Of a DNA stretch of 64,000 bases, positions 7,708 through 15,280 are shown one piece after another. Every line of letters begins with the position of its first letter. Position 1 is the first letter of the stretch. Under the pieces are notes generated by a model. It saw only the letters and a program-made list of their open reading frames with translations, did not search any database and had not been told where the DNA came from. The stretch is taken from NCBI GenBank assembly GCA_035440445.1, contig DAORMJ010000011.1, positions 62,001 through 126,000 on the forward strand, in the 5' to 3' direction. The DNA comes from Ga0077548 sp035440445 (GTDB lineage Bacteria; Pseudomonadota; Alphaproteobacteria; Rhizobiales; Xanthobacteraceae). Both the position numbers and the translations under genes were made by a program.

Positions 7708-8840
7708 GCCGCATCTCCCGCTTTTTCTAGTTCCTCGATCCACGCGGCGAAGCCGACGGCGGCAACTGGCGTTTCGTTGCCGAGGAGCGTCATCAGGTTG
7801 TCGTAGCGGCCGCCGGCCACAAGCGGCCAGTTTATCCGCTCGGCCGGGTCGTAGAGTTCGAACACCATGCCGGAGTAATAATCGAGCGCGCGGCCGAATG
7901 CAGTTGCGAAGCGGATTTTGGAAACGTCGATGCCCTCGGCGGCGATGAAGCCGGTGCGTTGCTCGAAGGTGTCGAGCGCGGACGCCAGATCGAGCTTCGC
8001 TTCGCTGGCCAGCGCGCGGAGCGCGGCAAGCGCCTCATCCGGATCACCGGCGATGCGCAAATAGCGTTCGAGCACGTTCGCGGCTTCCGGGTCGAGACCG
8101 GAGGCGGCACCGCGCGAGGACTGCTCCAGAAACCGCTCGGCGATTTCTTCCGCCGTGCGGCCGCCGACCGCCGAGATGCCAGCGATCGAGAGAATGTCGG
8201 TTACGAAAGCGCGCGCGGCTTTCGGGTCGGAGCCTTCCAACGCTGCGAGCACACCGGCGTGTGCCGCGCGCGGATCGGATTTGTTGCGCAGGTTCGCAAG
8301 GTCCGCCTCCAGCGTGCCGGTGCGGTTGAAGTCTTTCAGGAGCCGCCGCTGCCACGCGGGCGGCAGCTTCAACGCAGCGACAAGAGCAGAAAACATGCCG
8401 ACATCGCCCATGCGGATCGCGGGTGCGCCGATGCCGAAGTGGCGGACGGTCTCGAAGGCGAGCGCCAGGCATTCGGCGTCCGCTGCACTTTTATCCGTGC
8501 GGCCGAGTTGTTCGATGCCTGCCTGCAGATATTCGCCGCTGCCGCCGCCACGGTCCCGAAAGATCGGGCCGAGATAGCAGTAATTCGCGGCGGCACCCGA
8601 TTTCTTCTCGATATGCGCGCGGCAGGCTGGGATCGTGATGTCGGGCCGGAGGCAAAGGTCGCGGCCTGCGGAATCCGTGAAGATGAAGAGACGGCGGCGC
8701 AGCTCTTCGCCGGAGAGCTCGAGGAAAATCTCCGCCGGTTGCAGGATATCGGGCTCCACGCGCGCGTAGCCCGCGCGCTCGTAGAGGTCCACGAGGGCGC
8801 TCGCGCGTCCGTTCTTGCCGTTTTGCGTGCCTGTCGTCAT
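7704..8840 (-). CDS. hisZ: ATP phosphoribosyltransferase regulatory subunit
   Basis: This 378-residue protein is a catalytically inactive class II histidyl-tRNA synthetase paralogue that forms a hetero-oligomer with HisG and confers histidine feedback control. It shows synthetase-derived motifs: FIFTDSAGRDLCLRPDITIPACR (motif-2 region start), then YCYLGPIFRDR and a C-terminal FATAFGRALDYYSGMVFEL. I chose the ATG at 8840 (MTTGTQNGKN), since upstream in-frame residues are low-complexity and family members begin here. It lies between hisS and hisG on one strand and is coupled to hisG by a 4-base overlap. Confidence 0.94.
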   Translation of the reverse strand: MTTGTQNGKNGRASALVDLYERAGYARVEPDILQPAEIFLELSGEELRRRLFIFTDSAGRDLCLRPDITIPACRAHIEKKSGAAANYCYLGPIFRDRGGGSGEYLQAGIEQLGRTDKSAADAECLALAFETVRHFGIGAPAIRMGDVGMFSALVAALKLPPAWQRRLLKDFNRTGTLEADLANLRNKSDPRAAHAGVLAALEGSDPKAARAFVTDILSIAGISAVGGRTAEEIAERFLEQSSRGAASGLDPEAANVLERYLRIAGDPDEALAALRALASEAKLDLASALDTFEQRTGFIAAEGIDVSKIRFATAFGRALDYYSGMVFELYDPAERINWPLVAGGRYDNLMTLLGNETPVAAVGFAAWIEELEKAGDAA

Positions 8841-8930
8841 GGCGCGGGCTTTTAGCAGGGGAAGGGGGAGGGCGCTACGCAAACTGCGCGGAAGGTTACT
8901 GGTCCGCGCCGCCGTCACGCAGGCGACATA

Positions 8931-10409
8931 TTACGATATCCCGTGCCGCTTCAGCACTTCCTGCACGGTCTCGACCAGCTTCTCGCGCGTGACGGAAAAT
9001 TGCGCGGGCCGTGACGCGCGCCATTCGGCGTTGGAGGCGATGGCTTCCGCCGCCTTCTTGCCATCGATCAGATCCTTGATCTGCACTTCCCCGCGCGCGA
9101 GTTCATCGCCGCCCTGGATCACCGCGACCGGCGAGTTGCGGCGGTCGGCGTATTTCAGCTGGTTGCCGAAGTTCTTCGGGTTACCGAGATAGAGTTCGGC
9201 GCGGATGTTGGCTAGACGAAGCTCTTTGACCATCGCCTGATAGTCGGCGACGCGATCCTTGTCGAAGATCGTGACCACGACCGGCCCGAAGGCCGGTTTG
9301 TCGTCGATCTTCTTCAGCGTGCGGAGTGCCGCGAGCAGCCGCGACACGCCGATGGAAAAGCCGGTTGCTGGCACGGGCTCGGCGCGGAAGCGCGCGATCA
9401 GTCCGTCATAGCGGCCGCCGCCGCCGACCGAGCCGAAGCGGACCGGATTGCCTTTTTCGTCCTTGGTCTCAAACGTGAGTTCGGCTTCGTAAACCGGACC
9501 GGTGTAATATTCGAGGCCGCGCACGACGGAAGGATCGACGCTCACGCGATTTTCGTAGCCGCTCGCCGCGACGAGTTCGCTGATCGTGACGAGCTCCGCG
9601 ATGCCTTCTTCGCCTGCAGGCGAGAGCTTCACATTCTTTTTGATCGTTTCCGCGGTATCGCGATTGGTCTTGCCTTTCGCGGAAACGAACGTCGTGATCG
9701 CGTCGATGCCGGCGGCATCCAGTCCCGCGCCCTTGGTGAAGTCGCCGGACTCGTCCTTGCGGCCTGCGCCAAGAAGCTGCTTCACGCCTTCGATGCCGAG
9801 ACGGTCGAGCTTGTCGATCGCGCGCAGCACCGTGAGGCGTTGTTCGGCTGCGATGTTCGCGGCATCCATCACGCCGTCGAGCACCTTGCGGTTGTTGACC
9901 TTGATGATGTAGTCGCCGCGCGCAATGCCGAGCGCTTCCAGCGTGTCGGCCGCCATCATGCACATCTCGGCATCGGCAGCGACCGTCGCGGAGCCCACGG
10001 TGTCGGCGTCGAATTGCAGGAACTGACGGAAGCGGCCCGGGCCCGGCTTTTCGTTCCGGAACACATGACCGAAACGATAAGAGCGGTAGGGTTTCGGCAA
10101 CTGGTCGAAATTCGCGGCGACATAGCGCGCGAGCGGCGCGGTCAGATCGTAGCGCAGCGACATCCAATGTTCGTCGTCGTCCTGAAACGAAAACACGCCT
10201 TCGTTCGGACGATCCGAGTCGGGCAGGAATTTTCCGAGCGCGTCGGTGTATTCGATCGCCGGGGTCTCGACCGCCTCGAAGCCGTAGCGTTCATAGACGC
10301 GGCGGATCGCTTCGGTCATGACGCGCAGCGCGCGCAGCTCTTCCGGCCCGCGGTCTTCGAGACCGCGGGGTAGGCGTGGCTTGATCTTGTTCTTCTTGTC
10401 CGAACTCAT
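8931..10409 (-). CDS. hisS: Histidyl-tRNA synthetase, alphaproteobacterial type
   Basis: This 492-residue class II aminoacyl-tRNA synthetase charges tRNA-His. Visible motifs are RYDLTAPLARYVA, the motif-2 loop FRNEKPGPGRFRQFLQFDAD and the histidine-binding VVRGLEYYTGPVYEAEL; motif 3 includes GGGGRYDGLIARF and IGVSRLL. It is longer than the roughly 425-residue enterobacterial enzyme. The motif-2 loop differs from the RPQKGRYRQF form seen there, matching the divergent alphaproteobacterial lineage associated with altered tRNA-His identity. The start at 10409 lies 17 bases after the stop of the upstream DUF1304 gene; an earlier ATG at 10445 would overlap that gene. Confidence 0.95.
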   Translation of the reverse strand: MSSDKKNKIKPRLPRGLEDRGPEELRALRVMTEAIRRVYERYGFEAVETPAIEYTDALGKFLPDSDRPNEGVFSFQDDDEHWMSLRYDLTAPLARYVAANFDQLPKPYRSYRFGHVFRNEKPGPGRFRQFLQFDADTVGSATVAADAEMCMMAADTLEALGIARGDYIIKVNNRKVLDGVMDAANIAAEQRLTVLRAIDKLDRLGIEGVKQLLGAGRKDESGDFTKGAGLDAAGIDAITTFVSAKGKTNRDTAETIKKNVKLSPAGEEGIAELVTISELVAASGYENRVSVDPSVVRGLEYYTGPVYEAELTFETKDEKGNPVRFGSVGGGGRYDGLIARFRAEPVPATGFSIGVSRLLAALRTLKKIDDKPAFGPVVVTIFDKDRVADYQAMVKELRLANIRAELYLGNPKNFGNQLKYADRRNSPVAVIQGGDELARGEVQIKDLIDGKKAAEAIASNAEWRASRPAQFSVTREKLVETVQEVLKRHGIS

Positions 10410-10426
10410 TTTCGCTTTTTCTGTCT

Positions 10427-10795
10427 TTACCGGTTCGCGAGCCACACGAAGAGAAGCGCGATCGCCGCCGGCACCGTCTGCACCATGATGATGCGCGGCG
10501 ATACGCTGTAGCCGCCGTAAAGCCCGGCCACGATCACGCAGAGCAGGAAGAACACCTTGAAATGGAAGCCGACCACTGCACTGGATGCGAAGATGCCATA
10601 GAGCAGGCCCACCGCGAGAAAGCCGTTATAGAGGCCCTGATTGGCCGCAAGCACGGCTGAGTCCTGCGCCTTCTGCAGCGTGTTGTTGAACACGCGAAGG
10701 CCAAGCGGCTGCGTCCAGAAAAACATTTCCAGCACGACGATATAGGCGTGGATCGCGGCGACGATGCCGACGAGGATGTTCGCAATCATGGCCAT
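10427..10795 (-). CDS. DUF1304 family membrane protein
   Basis: This is a 122-residue protein with four membrane helices. Its pattern is typical of DUF1304: an N-terminal IVAAIHAYIVVLEMFFW, then NQGLYNGFLAVGLLYG, then a third and fourth helix. Members are found widely in bacteria and no function is established. It sits directly upstream of hisS on the same strand and probably shares its promoter. Two in-frame ATG codons are possible (10795 or 10789). Confidence 0.85.
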   Translation of the reverse strand: MAMIANILVGIVAAIHAYIVVLEMFFWTQPLGLRVFNNTLQKAQDSAVLAANQGLYNGFLAVGLLYGIFASSAVVGFHFKVFFLLCVIVAGLYGGYSVSPRIIMVQTVPAAIALLFVWLANR

Positions 10796-10870
10796 GGGAT
10801 GCCCCCGGACGGCGAAATGCCGTCAGTGGGCGGTGTTAACGGAGCGGCGGCGGGGCGGCAAGTTTCCACC

Positions 10871-10973
10871 CCGTCGTCCCGGCCAAGCGAAGCGCGAGCC
10901 GGGACCCATAACCACCTGTCTCGATCAGCAAGCAACACCGGGGTTATGGGCCCCCGCTTTCGCGAGGACGACG
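10871..10973. repeat. Intergenic palindromic repeat, Bradyrhizobium-style
   Basis: This is an imperfect palindrome of about 100 bases. The outer arms CGTCGTCC (10872-10879) and GGACGACG (10966-10973) pair, as do the inner arms CCCATAACC (10905-10913) and GGTTATGGG (10942-10950). Sequences of the type CGTCGTCCCGG...GAGCCGGGACCCATAACC are very common as dispersed intergenic elements in Bradyrhizobiaceae, to my knowledge. Here it lies between the DUF1304 gene start and the 3' end of the sigma-54-type regulator. Only one copy is visible in this window. Confidence 0.7.
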
Positions 10974-10992
10974 AAGTCGAACCTTGGCCGGA

Positions 10993-12423
10993 TCAACCCT
11001 GCGACCAGCTCTGCATCTTGCGGTAGATCGTGGACGGCGCGATTTCGAGGGCCGCAGCGGCCTTCTGGGTATTGCCGTCGAAGGCGGCCAGCGCCTCCTC
11101 GATGATGCGCTGCTCCTGCATCCAATAAGGTGTGATCGAGGGACTTTCCTGCCGCGGCAGGGGTCCGGTATCGCGTGCCGCTTCGTGGCTTGCTCCGACC
11201 GGCAAGTCGAGCATCGCGCCGCTGACCTCCTCGCCATCGTGGAGCACCACTACGCGGCGGATCACGTTCTGCAATTGCCGTACGTTGCCCGGCCAGCGGT
11301 AGGAGGCAAGAGCCGCTTCGGCGTCCGCATCGAAGCCAGTGAAGCTGCGGCCTTCTTCTTCGGAGAAGCGTGCAAGGAAAGTCCGGGCCAGCAGAAGAAT
11401 GTCGCTGCCGCGTTCGCGCAGCGCAGGCAACTGCATCGGCAACACATGCAAGCGATAGAACAGGTCTTCGCGGAAACGTCCGGCCGCGACTTCCGCTTTC
11501 GGGTCGCGATTGGTCGCGCAGACGAAGCGGACGTTGACTTTCATCTCCTTCGCGCCGCCGACGCGGCGGAAGGTGCCGGTCTGGATGAAGCGCAGGAGTT
11601 TCGATTGCAGCGCGAAGTCCATTTCGCAGACTTCGTCGAGGAAAAGCGTGCCGCCATTGGCAAGCTCGGCGGCACCCGCGCGGTCTTCATGCGCTGAGGT
11701 GAAGGCGCCTTTCACATGGCCGAAGATTTCGCTTTCCATCAGCTCCTTCGGGATCGCGCCGCAGTTCAGCGCGATGAAGGGGCCGGAATGATTGCGCGAG
11801 CGGATGTGCAGCGCTTCGGCGCAGACTTCCTTGCCGGTGCCGCTCTCGCCGGTGACGAAGACCGGCGCTTTGGAGGAAGCGACGCGCTCGATCTGTGCAT
11901 AGACTTCTTTCATGGCCGGGGACGCGCCGATGAAGCCTTCGAAGGACTCTTCGGTTTCGTGCGGCGGCACTTCGGCAATCGAGATGCGGGCCGATTCGTA
12001 TTCGCGCATGCGCGCAAGCATCCGGCGCGCGAATTCCTTGGGCTGAAACGGCTTCACGATGAAATCGTTGACGCCGGCGCGGATCGCTTCGACGGCGGCG
12101 GTGACCGAGCCCGTAGAAGACGTCGCGACGATCGGACCGTGTATGCCGGCTTCGCGCAGGTTCGCCACCATTTCCATGTTCGCGGAGAGCGCGCGGCGGT
12201 CGAAGCTCACCACGGCAGCGGCGAATGCAGAAGAGCCTGCCGCGGCAATGCCGTCTTCGGAGCGTTCGAATTCGGCGATTTCGAGCGGAAGCGGCGAGGC
12301 GCTGGCGAGCGCCTTCATCAGCAGCCGTCGTGCGGCCGTATCGTGATCGATGACGAGAATGCGGGCGGATGCAGACGCAACGCTTACGCGATTAGGCTCT
12401 TGCGAGCCGATATTACCTACCAT
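10993..12423 (-). CDS. Sigma-54-type transcriptional activator with receiver domain (NtrC family)
   Basis: This 476-residue protein has three domains. A CheY-like receiver spans residues ~20-140, with probable phospho-acceptor D75 in VVSFDRR and K124 in FIVKPF. An AAA+ domain spans ~165-390, with Walker A GESGTGKE at 192-199, Walker B GGTLFLDEV and a normal arginine-finger region. A C-terminal Fis-type helix-turn-helix reads NTQKAAAALEIAPSTIYRKM. The sigma-54 contact loop reads GAFTSA (239-244) instead of GAFTGA, so sigma-54 activation may be altered. No histidine kinase gene is adjacent and its target genes are unknown. Confidence 0.9.
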   Translation of the reverse strand: MVGNIGSQEPNRVSVASASARILVIDHDTAARRLLMKALASASPLPLEIAEFERSEDGIAAAGSSAFAAAVVSFDRRALSANMEMVANLREAGIHGPIVATSSTGSVTAAVEAIRAGVNDFIVKPFQPKEFARRMLARMREYESARISIAEVPPHETEESFEGFIGASPAMKEVYAQIERVASSKAPVFVTGESGTGKEVCAEALHIRSRNHSGPFIALNCGAIPKELMESEIFGHVKGAFTSAHEDRAGAAELANGGTLFLDEVCEMDFALQSKLLRFIQTGTFRRVGGAKEMKVNVRFVCATNRDPKAEVAAGRFREDLFYRLHVLPMQLPALRERGSDILLLARTFLARFSEEEGRSFTGFDADAEAALASYRWPGNVRQLQNVIRRVVVLHDGEEVSGAMLDLPVGASHEAARDTGPLPRQESPSITPYWMQEQRIIEEALAAFDGNTQKAAAALEIAPSTIYRKMQSWSQG

Positions 12424-12641
12424 TACCGGGCGACCCCTCGACGCGGACTGGCTGCGGGCACCCGTTACCGGAAAGGCCCTATTTCATTGACCGGCAGAGT
12501 GCCAAAACAGGGTAAACAAACTCTTTTCCTGCTGCGTTTTTGCCTCATTCTCTGGGCCGGTCCGAAAAAATAAGCGCGCAAGCGCCGCGTCCCGGACTCT
12601 AAGGTCTATCTGCTAAGGTGCGAGACGCAAGGAGTAACGCC

Positions 12642-13985
12642 ATGGCCTATGCCTACGACATCGACGCCAAAAACGCCCCGAACGATCTCGAGGCGTTCTG
12701 GATTCCCTTCACCGCGAACCGCTCGTTCAAGAAACGTCCGCGCCTCGTCACGGGCGCGAAAGACATGCACTACACGGCGGCGAACGGCCACAAGGTGCTG
12801 GATGCCGCGGCCGGGCTTTGGTGCATCAATCCGGGTCACAACCGCGCGCCGATCGTGGAAGCGATCCGCAAGCAGGCGGGAGAAATGGATTTCGCGCCGA
12901 GCTTCCAGTTTTCGCATCCGCAGGCTTTTACGCTGGCAACCCGCATCGCCGAGCTTGCGCCGGGCGATCTCGATCACGTCTTTTTCTGCAACTCCGGCTC
13001 GGAGGCGGTCGATACCGCGCTGAAGATTGCGCTCGCCTATCATAATGTGACGGGTAACGCCGGTCGCACGCGCCTTATCGGCCGCGAGCGCGGCTATCAC
13101 GGCGTCGGCTTCGGCGGCATTTCCGTCGGTGGCATGGTCGCGAACCGCAAACAGTTCGGCACCGCCCTCGGCGGCGTCGATCATCTGCCAGCGACCTACA
13201 ACCGCGAGAAGCAGGCCTTCTCGAAAGGCGAACCGGAATGGGGTGCGGAGCGCGCAGACGCGCTCGAAGAACTGGTCGCGCTGCATGATGCCTCCACCAT
13301 CGCTGCAGTCATCGTCGAGCCGATGTCGGGCTCGACCGGTGTGTTGCCCGCGCCGAAGGGCTATCTGAAGCGGCTCCGCGAAATCTGCGACAAGTACGGC
13401 ATCCTGTTGATCTTCGACGAAGTCATCACCGGCTATGGCCGTCTCGGTCATGCCTTCGCGGCCGAGCGCTACGGCGTGGTGCCGGACCTCATGACCTTTG
13501 CGAAGGGCATTACCGCAGGCTCCGTGCCGATGGGCGGCGTGGTCGCGCGCAAGGGCATTTACGACGCCTTCATGAAGGGGCCGGAGCACGTGATCGAACT
13601 GTTCCACGGCTACACCTATTCGGCGCATCCGCTCGCGGTCGCAGCCGGTATCGCGACCCTTGATCTCTACAAGCAGGAAGACCTCTTCAACCGCGCCAAG
13701 AAGTTGGAGCCGCTCTGGTATGATGCCGCGATGTCGCTGAAAGACGTGCCGGGCGTGCTCGACATCCGCTGCGTCGGGCTCACCTGTGGCATCGATCTCG
13801 CGCCGCGGAAGGATGCGCCCGGAAAGCGCGGCTACGAGTCGCTCGAATACGCCTTCCACGATCTCGGCATGATGATCCGCATCGCCGGAGATACGCTTGC
13901 GGTCTCGCCGCCCTTGATCGTCTCTGAAGCGCAGATCGGCGAGATTTTCGACAAGCTAGGCAAGGTCATCAAGGCGATCCAGTAG
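12642..13985 (+). CDS. Aspartate aminotransferase family protein, omega-amino acid:pyruvate transaminase type
   Basis: This 447-residue class III, PLP-dependent aminotransferase is cytosolic. Features are GLWCINPGHNR near residue 60, the phosphate site NSGSEAVDTALK, EPMSGSTGV, the cofactor Asp in IFDEVITGYGRLG, and Lys in MTFAKGITAG as the probable Schiff-base lysine. The closest characterised relatives transfer amino groups from beta-alanine or other omega-amino acids to pyruvate. The ATG at 12642 has a good ribosome site (AAGGAG, 12629-12634). Its 3' end overlaps the convergent ferric-reductase-like gene by 17 bases. The exact substrate is not determinable. Confidence 0.9.
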   Translation: MAYAYDIDAKNAPNDLEAFWIPFTANRSFKKRPRLVTGAKDMHYTAANGHKVLDAAAGLWCINPGHNRAPIVEAIRKQAGEMDFAPSFQFSHPQAFTLATRIAELAPGDLDHVFFCNSGSEAVDTALKIALAYHNVTGNAGRTRLIGRERGYHGVGFGGISVGGMVANRKQFGTALGGVDHLPATYNREKQAFSKGEPEWGAERADALEELVALHDASTIAAVIVEPMSGSTGVLPAPKGYLKRLREICDKYGILLIFDEVITGYGRLGHAFAAERYGVVPDLMTFAKGITAGSVPMGGVVARKGIYDAFMKGPEHVIELFHGYTYSAHPLAVAAGIATLDLYKQEDLFNRAKKLEPLWYDAAMSLKDVPGVLDIRCVGLTCGIDLAPRKDAPGKRGYESLEYAFHDLGMMIRIAGDTLAVSPPLIVSEAQIGEIFDKLGKVIKAIQ

Positions 13986-14577
13986 GCGCGCGTTTCTTTC
14001 GTGGCCAGCGCTCGGCGGCGACCTTGAAGGTCGCCGCAAGCACGAGTGCGCTAAGCGCTGCCTTCGACATCATCTCCATCGTGCCCTCTATCAGCAGGCC
14101 GTGGATGACGCTGCCGCCGGCGATGACCAGCGCCAGCGACAGATGCGTGATGCGCCAGGTTCGCAGTCCGAGCTTGCGGCGGAGAAGCGCGAGCATGGCC
14201 GTGGCGAAGATTGCCCACATCGCAATGACGCCGAATGGTGAGAATAGCGTTGGCGAACGAAACAGGAGTGCATCCAGCATATCGGGCGGACTGGTGATCC
14301 AGAGTCCGGCGACATGAACAAGGATGGCAACGACGAGCGAACCGCCGATCCAGCGATGCACGCGCCGTGCGCGCATCGTGGACAATCCCGGCAGATAGCC
14401 CGCGATCAACAGCGGCTGAACGAGCAACAGACCAAGCGCGATGATCCCTGCGAAGCCGGCCGAGATATAGATCGCATCGCGCCATTGCAGATAGGGGCTG
14501 GTAGCCGCAAGCGCGATGGGGATACCGATCGCGGCGGCAAGGCCGGCCCAGATCAATACAACGCGGGCCGAACCCAT
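13969..14577 (-). CDS. Ferric reductase-like transmembrane protein (bis-heme b type)
   Basis: This 202-residue inner membrane protein has about six helices. Four histidines are arranged as two H-x13-H pairs (H74/H88 and H145/H159), the bis-heme pattern of ferric reductase-like/MsrQ/NOX membrane domains. No FAD or NAD domain is attached, so electrons must come from another partner. It lies 22 bases downstream of a Tat-exported dioxygenase-like gene on the same strand, suggesting the two work together at the membrane. The function is otherwise unknown. Confidence 0.8.
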   Translation of the reverse strand: MGSARVVLIWAGLAAAIGIPIALAATSPYLQWRDAIYISAGFAGIIALGLLLVQPLLIAGYLPGLSTMRARRVHRWIGGSLVVAILVHVAGLWITSPPDMLDALLFRSPTLFSPFGVIAMWAIFATAMLALLRRKLGLRTWRITHLSLALVIAGGSVIHGLLIEGTMEMMSKAALSALVLAATFKVAAERWPRKKRAPTGSP

Positions 14578-14599
14578 AACTTCGTTTGGCTTTCGCGGG

Positions 14600-15115
14600 T
14601 CAGGCCGGCTGCAGGACGAAGTGCGCTTGCAGGCTGGTGTCCTTCGCGCTCCGCATCACCGGACGCAGGAACACGGTTTTGAATTCGCCGCTGTCATAGG
14701 CGAGATGGCCATGCGGCTGGCCGAAGATCGGAATGATCTGCGGCATCTCGAGCCGGAACGCGCCGTTCTTGTCGGTGAGTGTCGCGCCATGGCTGCGCGC
14801 GTCTTCCTCGCGGCCTTCGACTGTATGCGCCCAGATCTGGATGCGCTGTCCGGAGAGCGGCATGCCGTCACCGGCGCGTCGCACGGTCCCGGACATCACG
14901 AAGCCGCCTTTGCCGATCCGCTCCACGATCAACGCGCCCTTGTGCGCGCGGTAATTGTTGGCCCCGCCCGGCATGGACTCGGTTGGCGCAAGCCCTTGCG
15001 CGCGGGCCGGCAACAGCAGGCCGGAAGCGCCGAGCGCGAGCACCGATCCGCCGGCGGCCAGAAGCCTGCGGCGGTCGAGCATCGAGGTGGCCGGATCGTC
15101 GTGTTTCGCCGTCAT
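14600..15115 (-). CDS. Tat-exported intradiol dioxygenase-like protein
   Basis: This 171-residue protein starts with a twin-arginine signal (DRRRLLAAGG, residues 14-23; cleavage probably after ARAQ, residue 40). The mature part resembles the beta-sandwich core of intradiol ring-cleavage dioxygenases: SGTVRRAGDGMPLSGQRIQIW, TDKNGAFRLEMP and a late PHGH (134-137), in place of the usual PHIH iron ligands. The tyrosine ligands of catechol dioxygenases are not obvious, so catalytic activity on aromatics is doubtful. It pairs with the downstream bis-heme membrane protein, which suggests a periplasmic redox role. That is inference. Confidence 0.6.
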   Translation of the reverse strand: MTAKHDDPATSMLDRRRLLAAGGSVLALGASGLLLPARAQGLAPTESMPGGANNYRAHKGALIVERIGKGGFVMSGTVRRAGDGMPLSGQRIQIWAHTVEGREEDARSHGATLTDKNGAFRLEMPQIIPIFGQPHGHLAYDSGEFKTVFLRPVMRSAKDTSLQAHFVLQPA

Positions 15116-15280
15116 GCTACCCGTCCTTCCGAAACGCCCGCCTGATGCAAAAATGTACCGCGATTGCGGCCAATTTCCAGTTGCGCTTCCTAGGGGGAGC
15201 CCCTTCGCCTATGTTGCCGGGACCAGATTCGGCTATCCTCGGCGCCGGATTGGCGGGAGTGGCGGACTCCTGGGGGCTGC

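Noticed and set aside
12606..13859. Minus-strand frame antisense to the aminotransferase
   Set aside because: The aminotransferase has PLP motifs and a ribosome site; the antisense frame has none.
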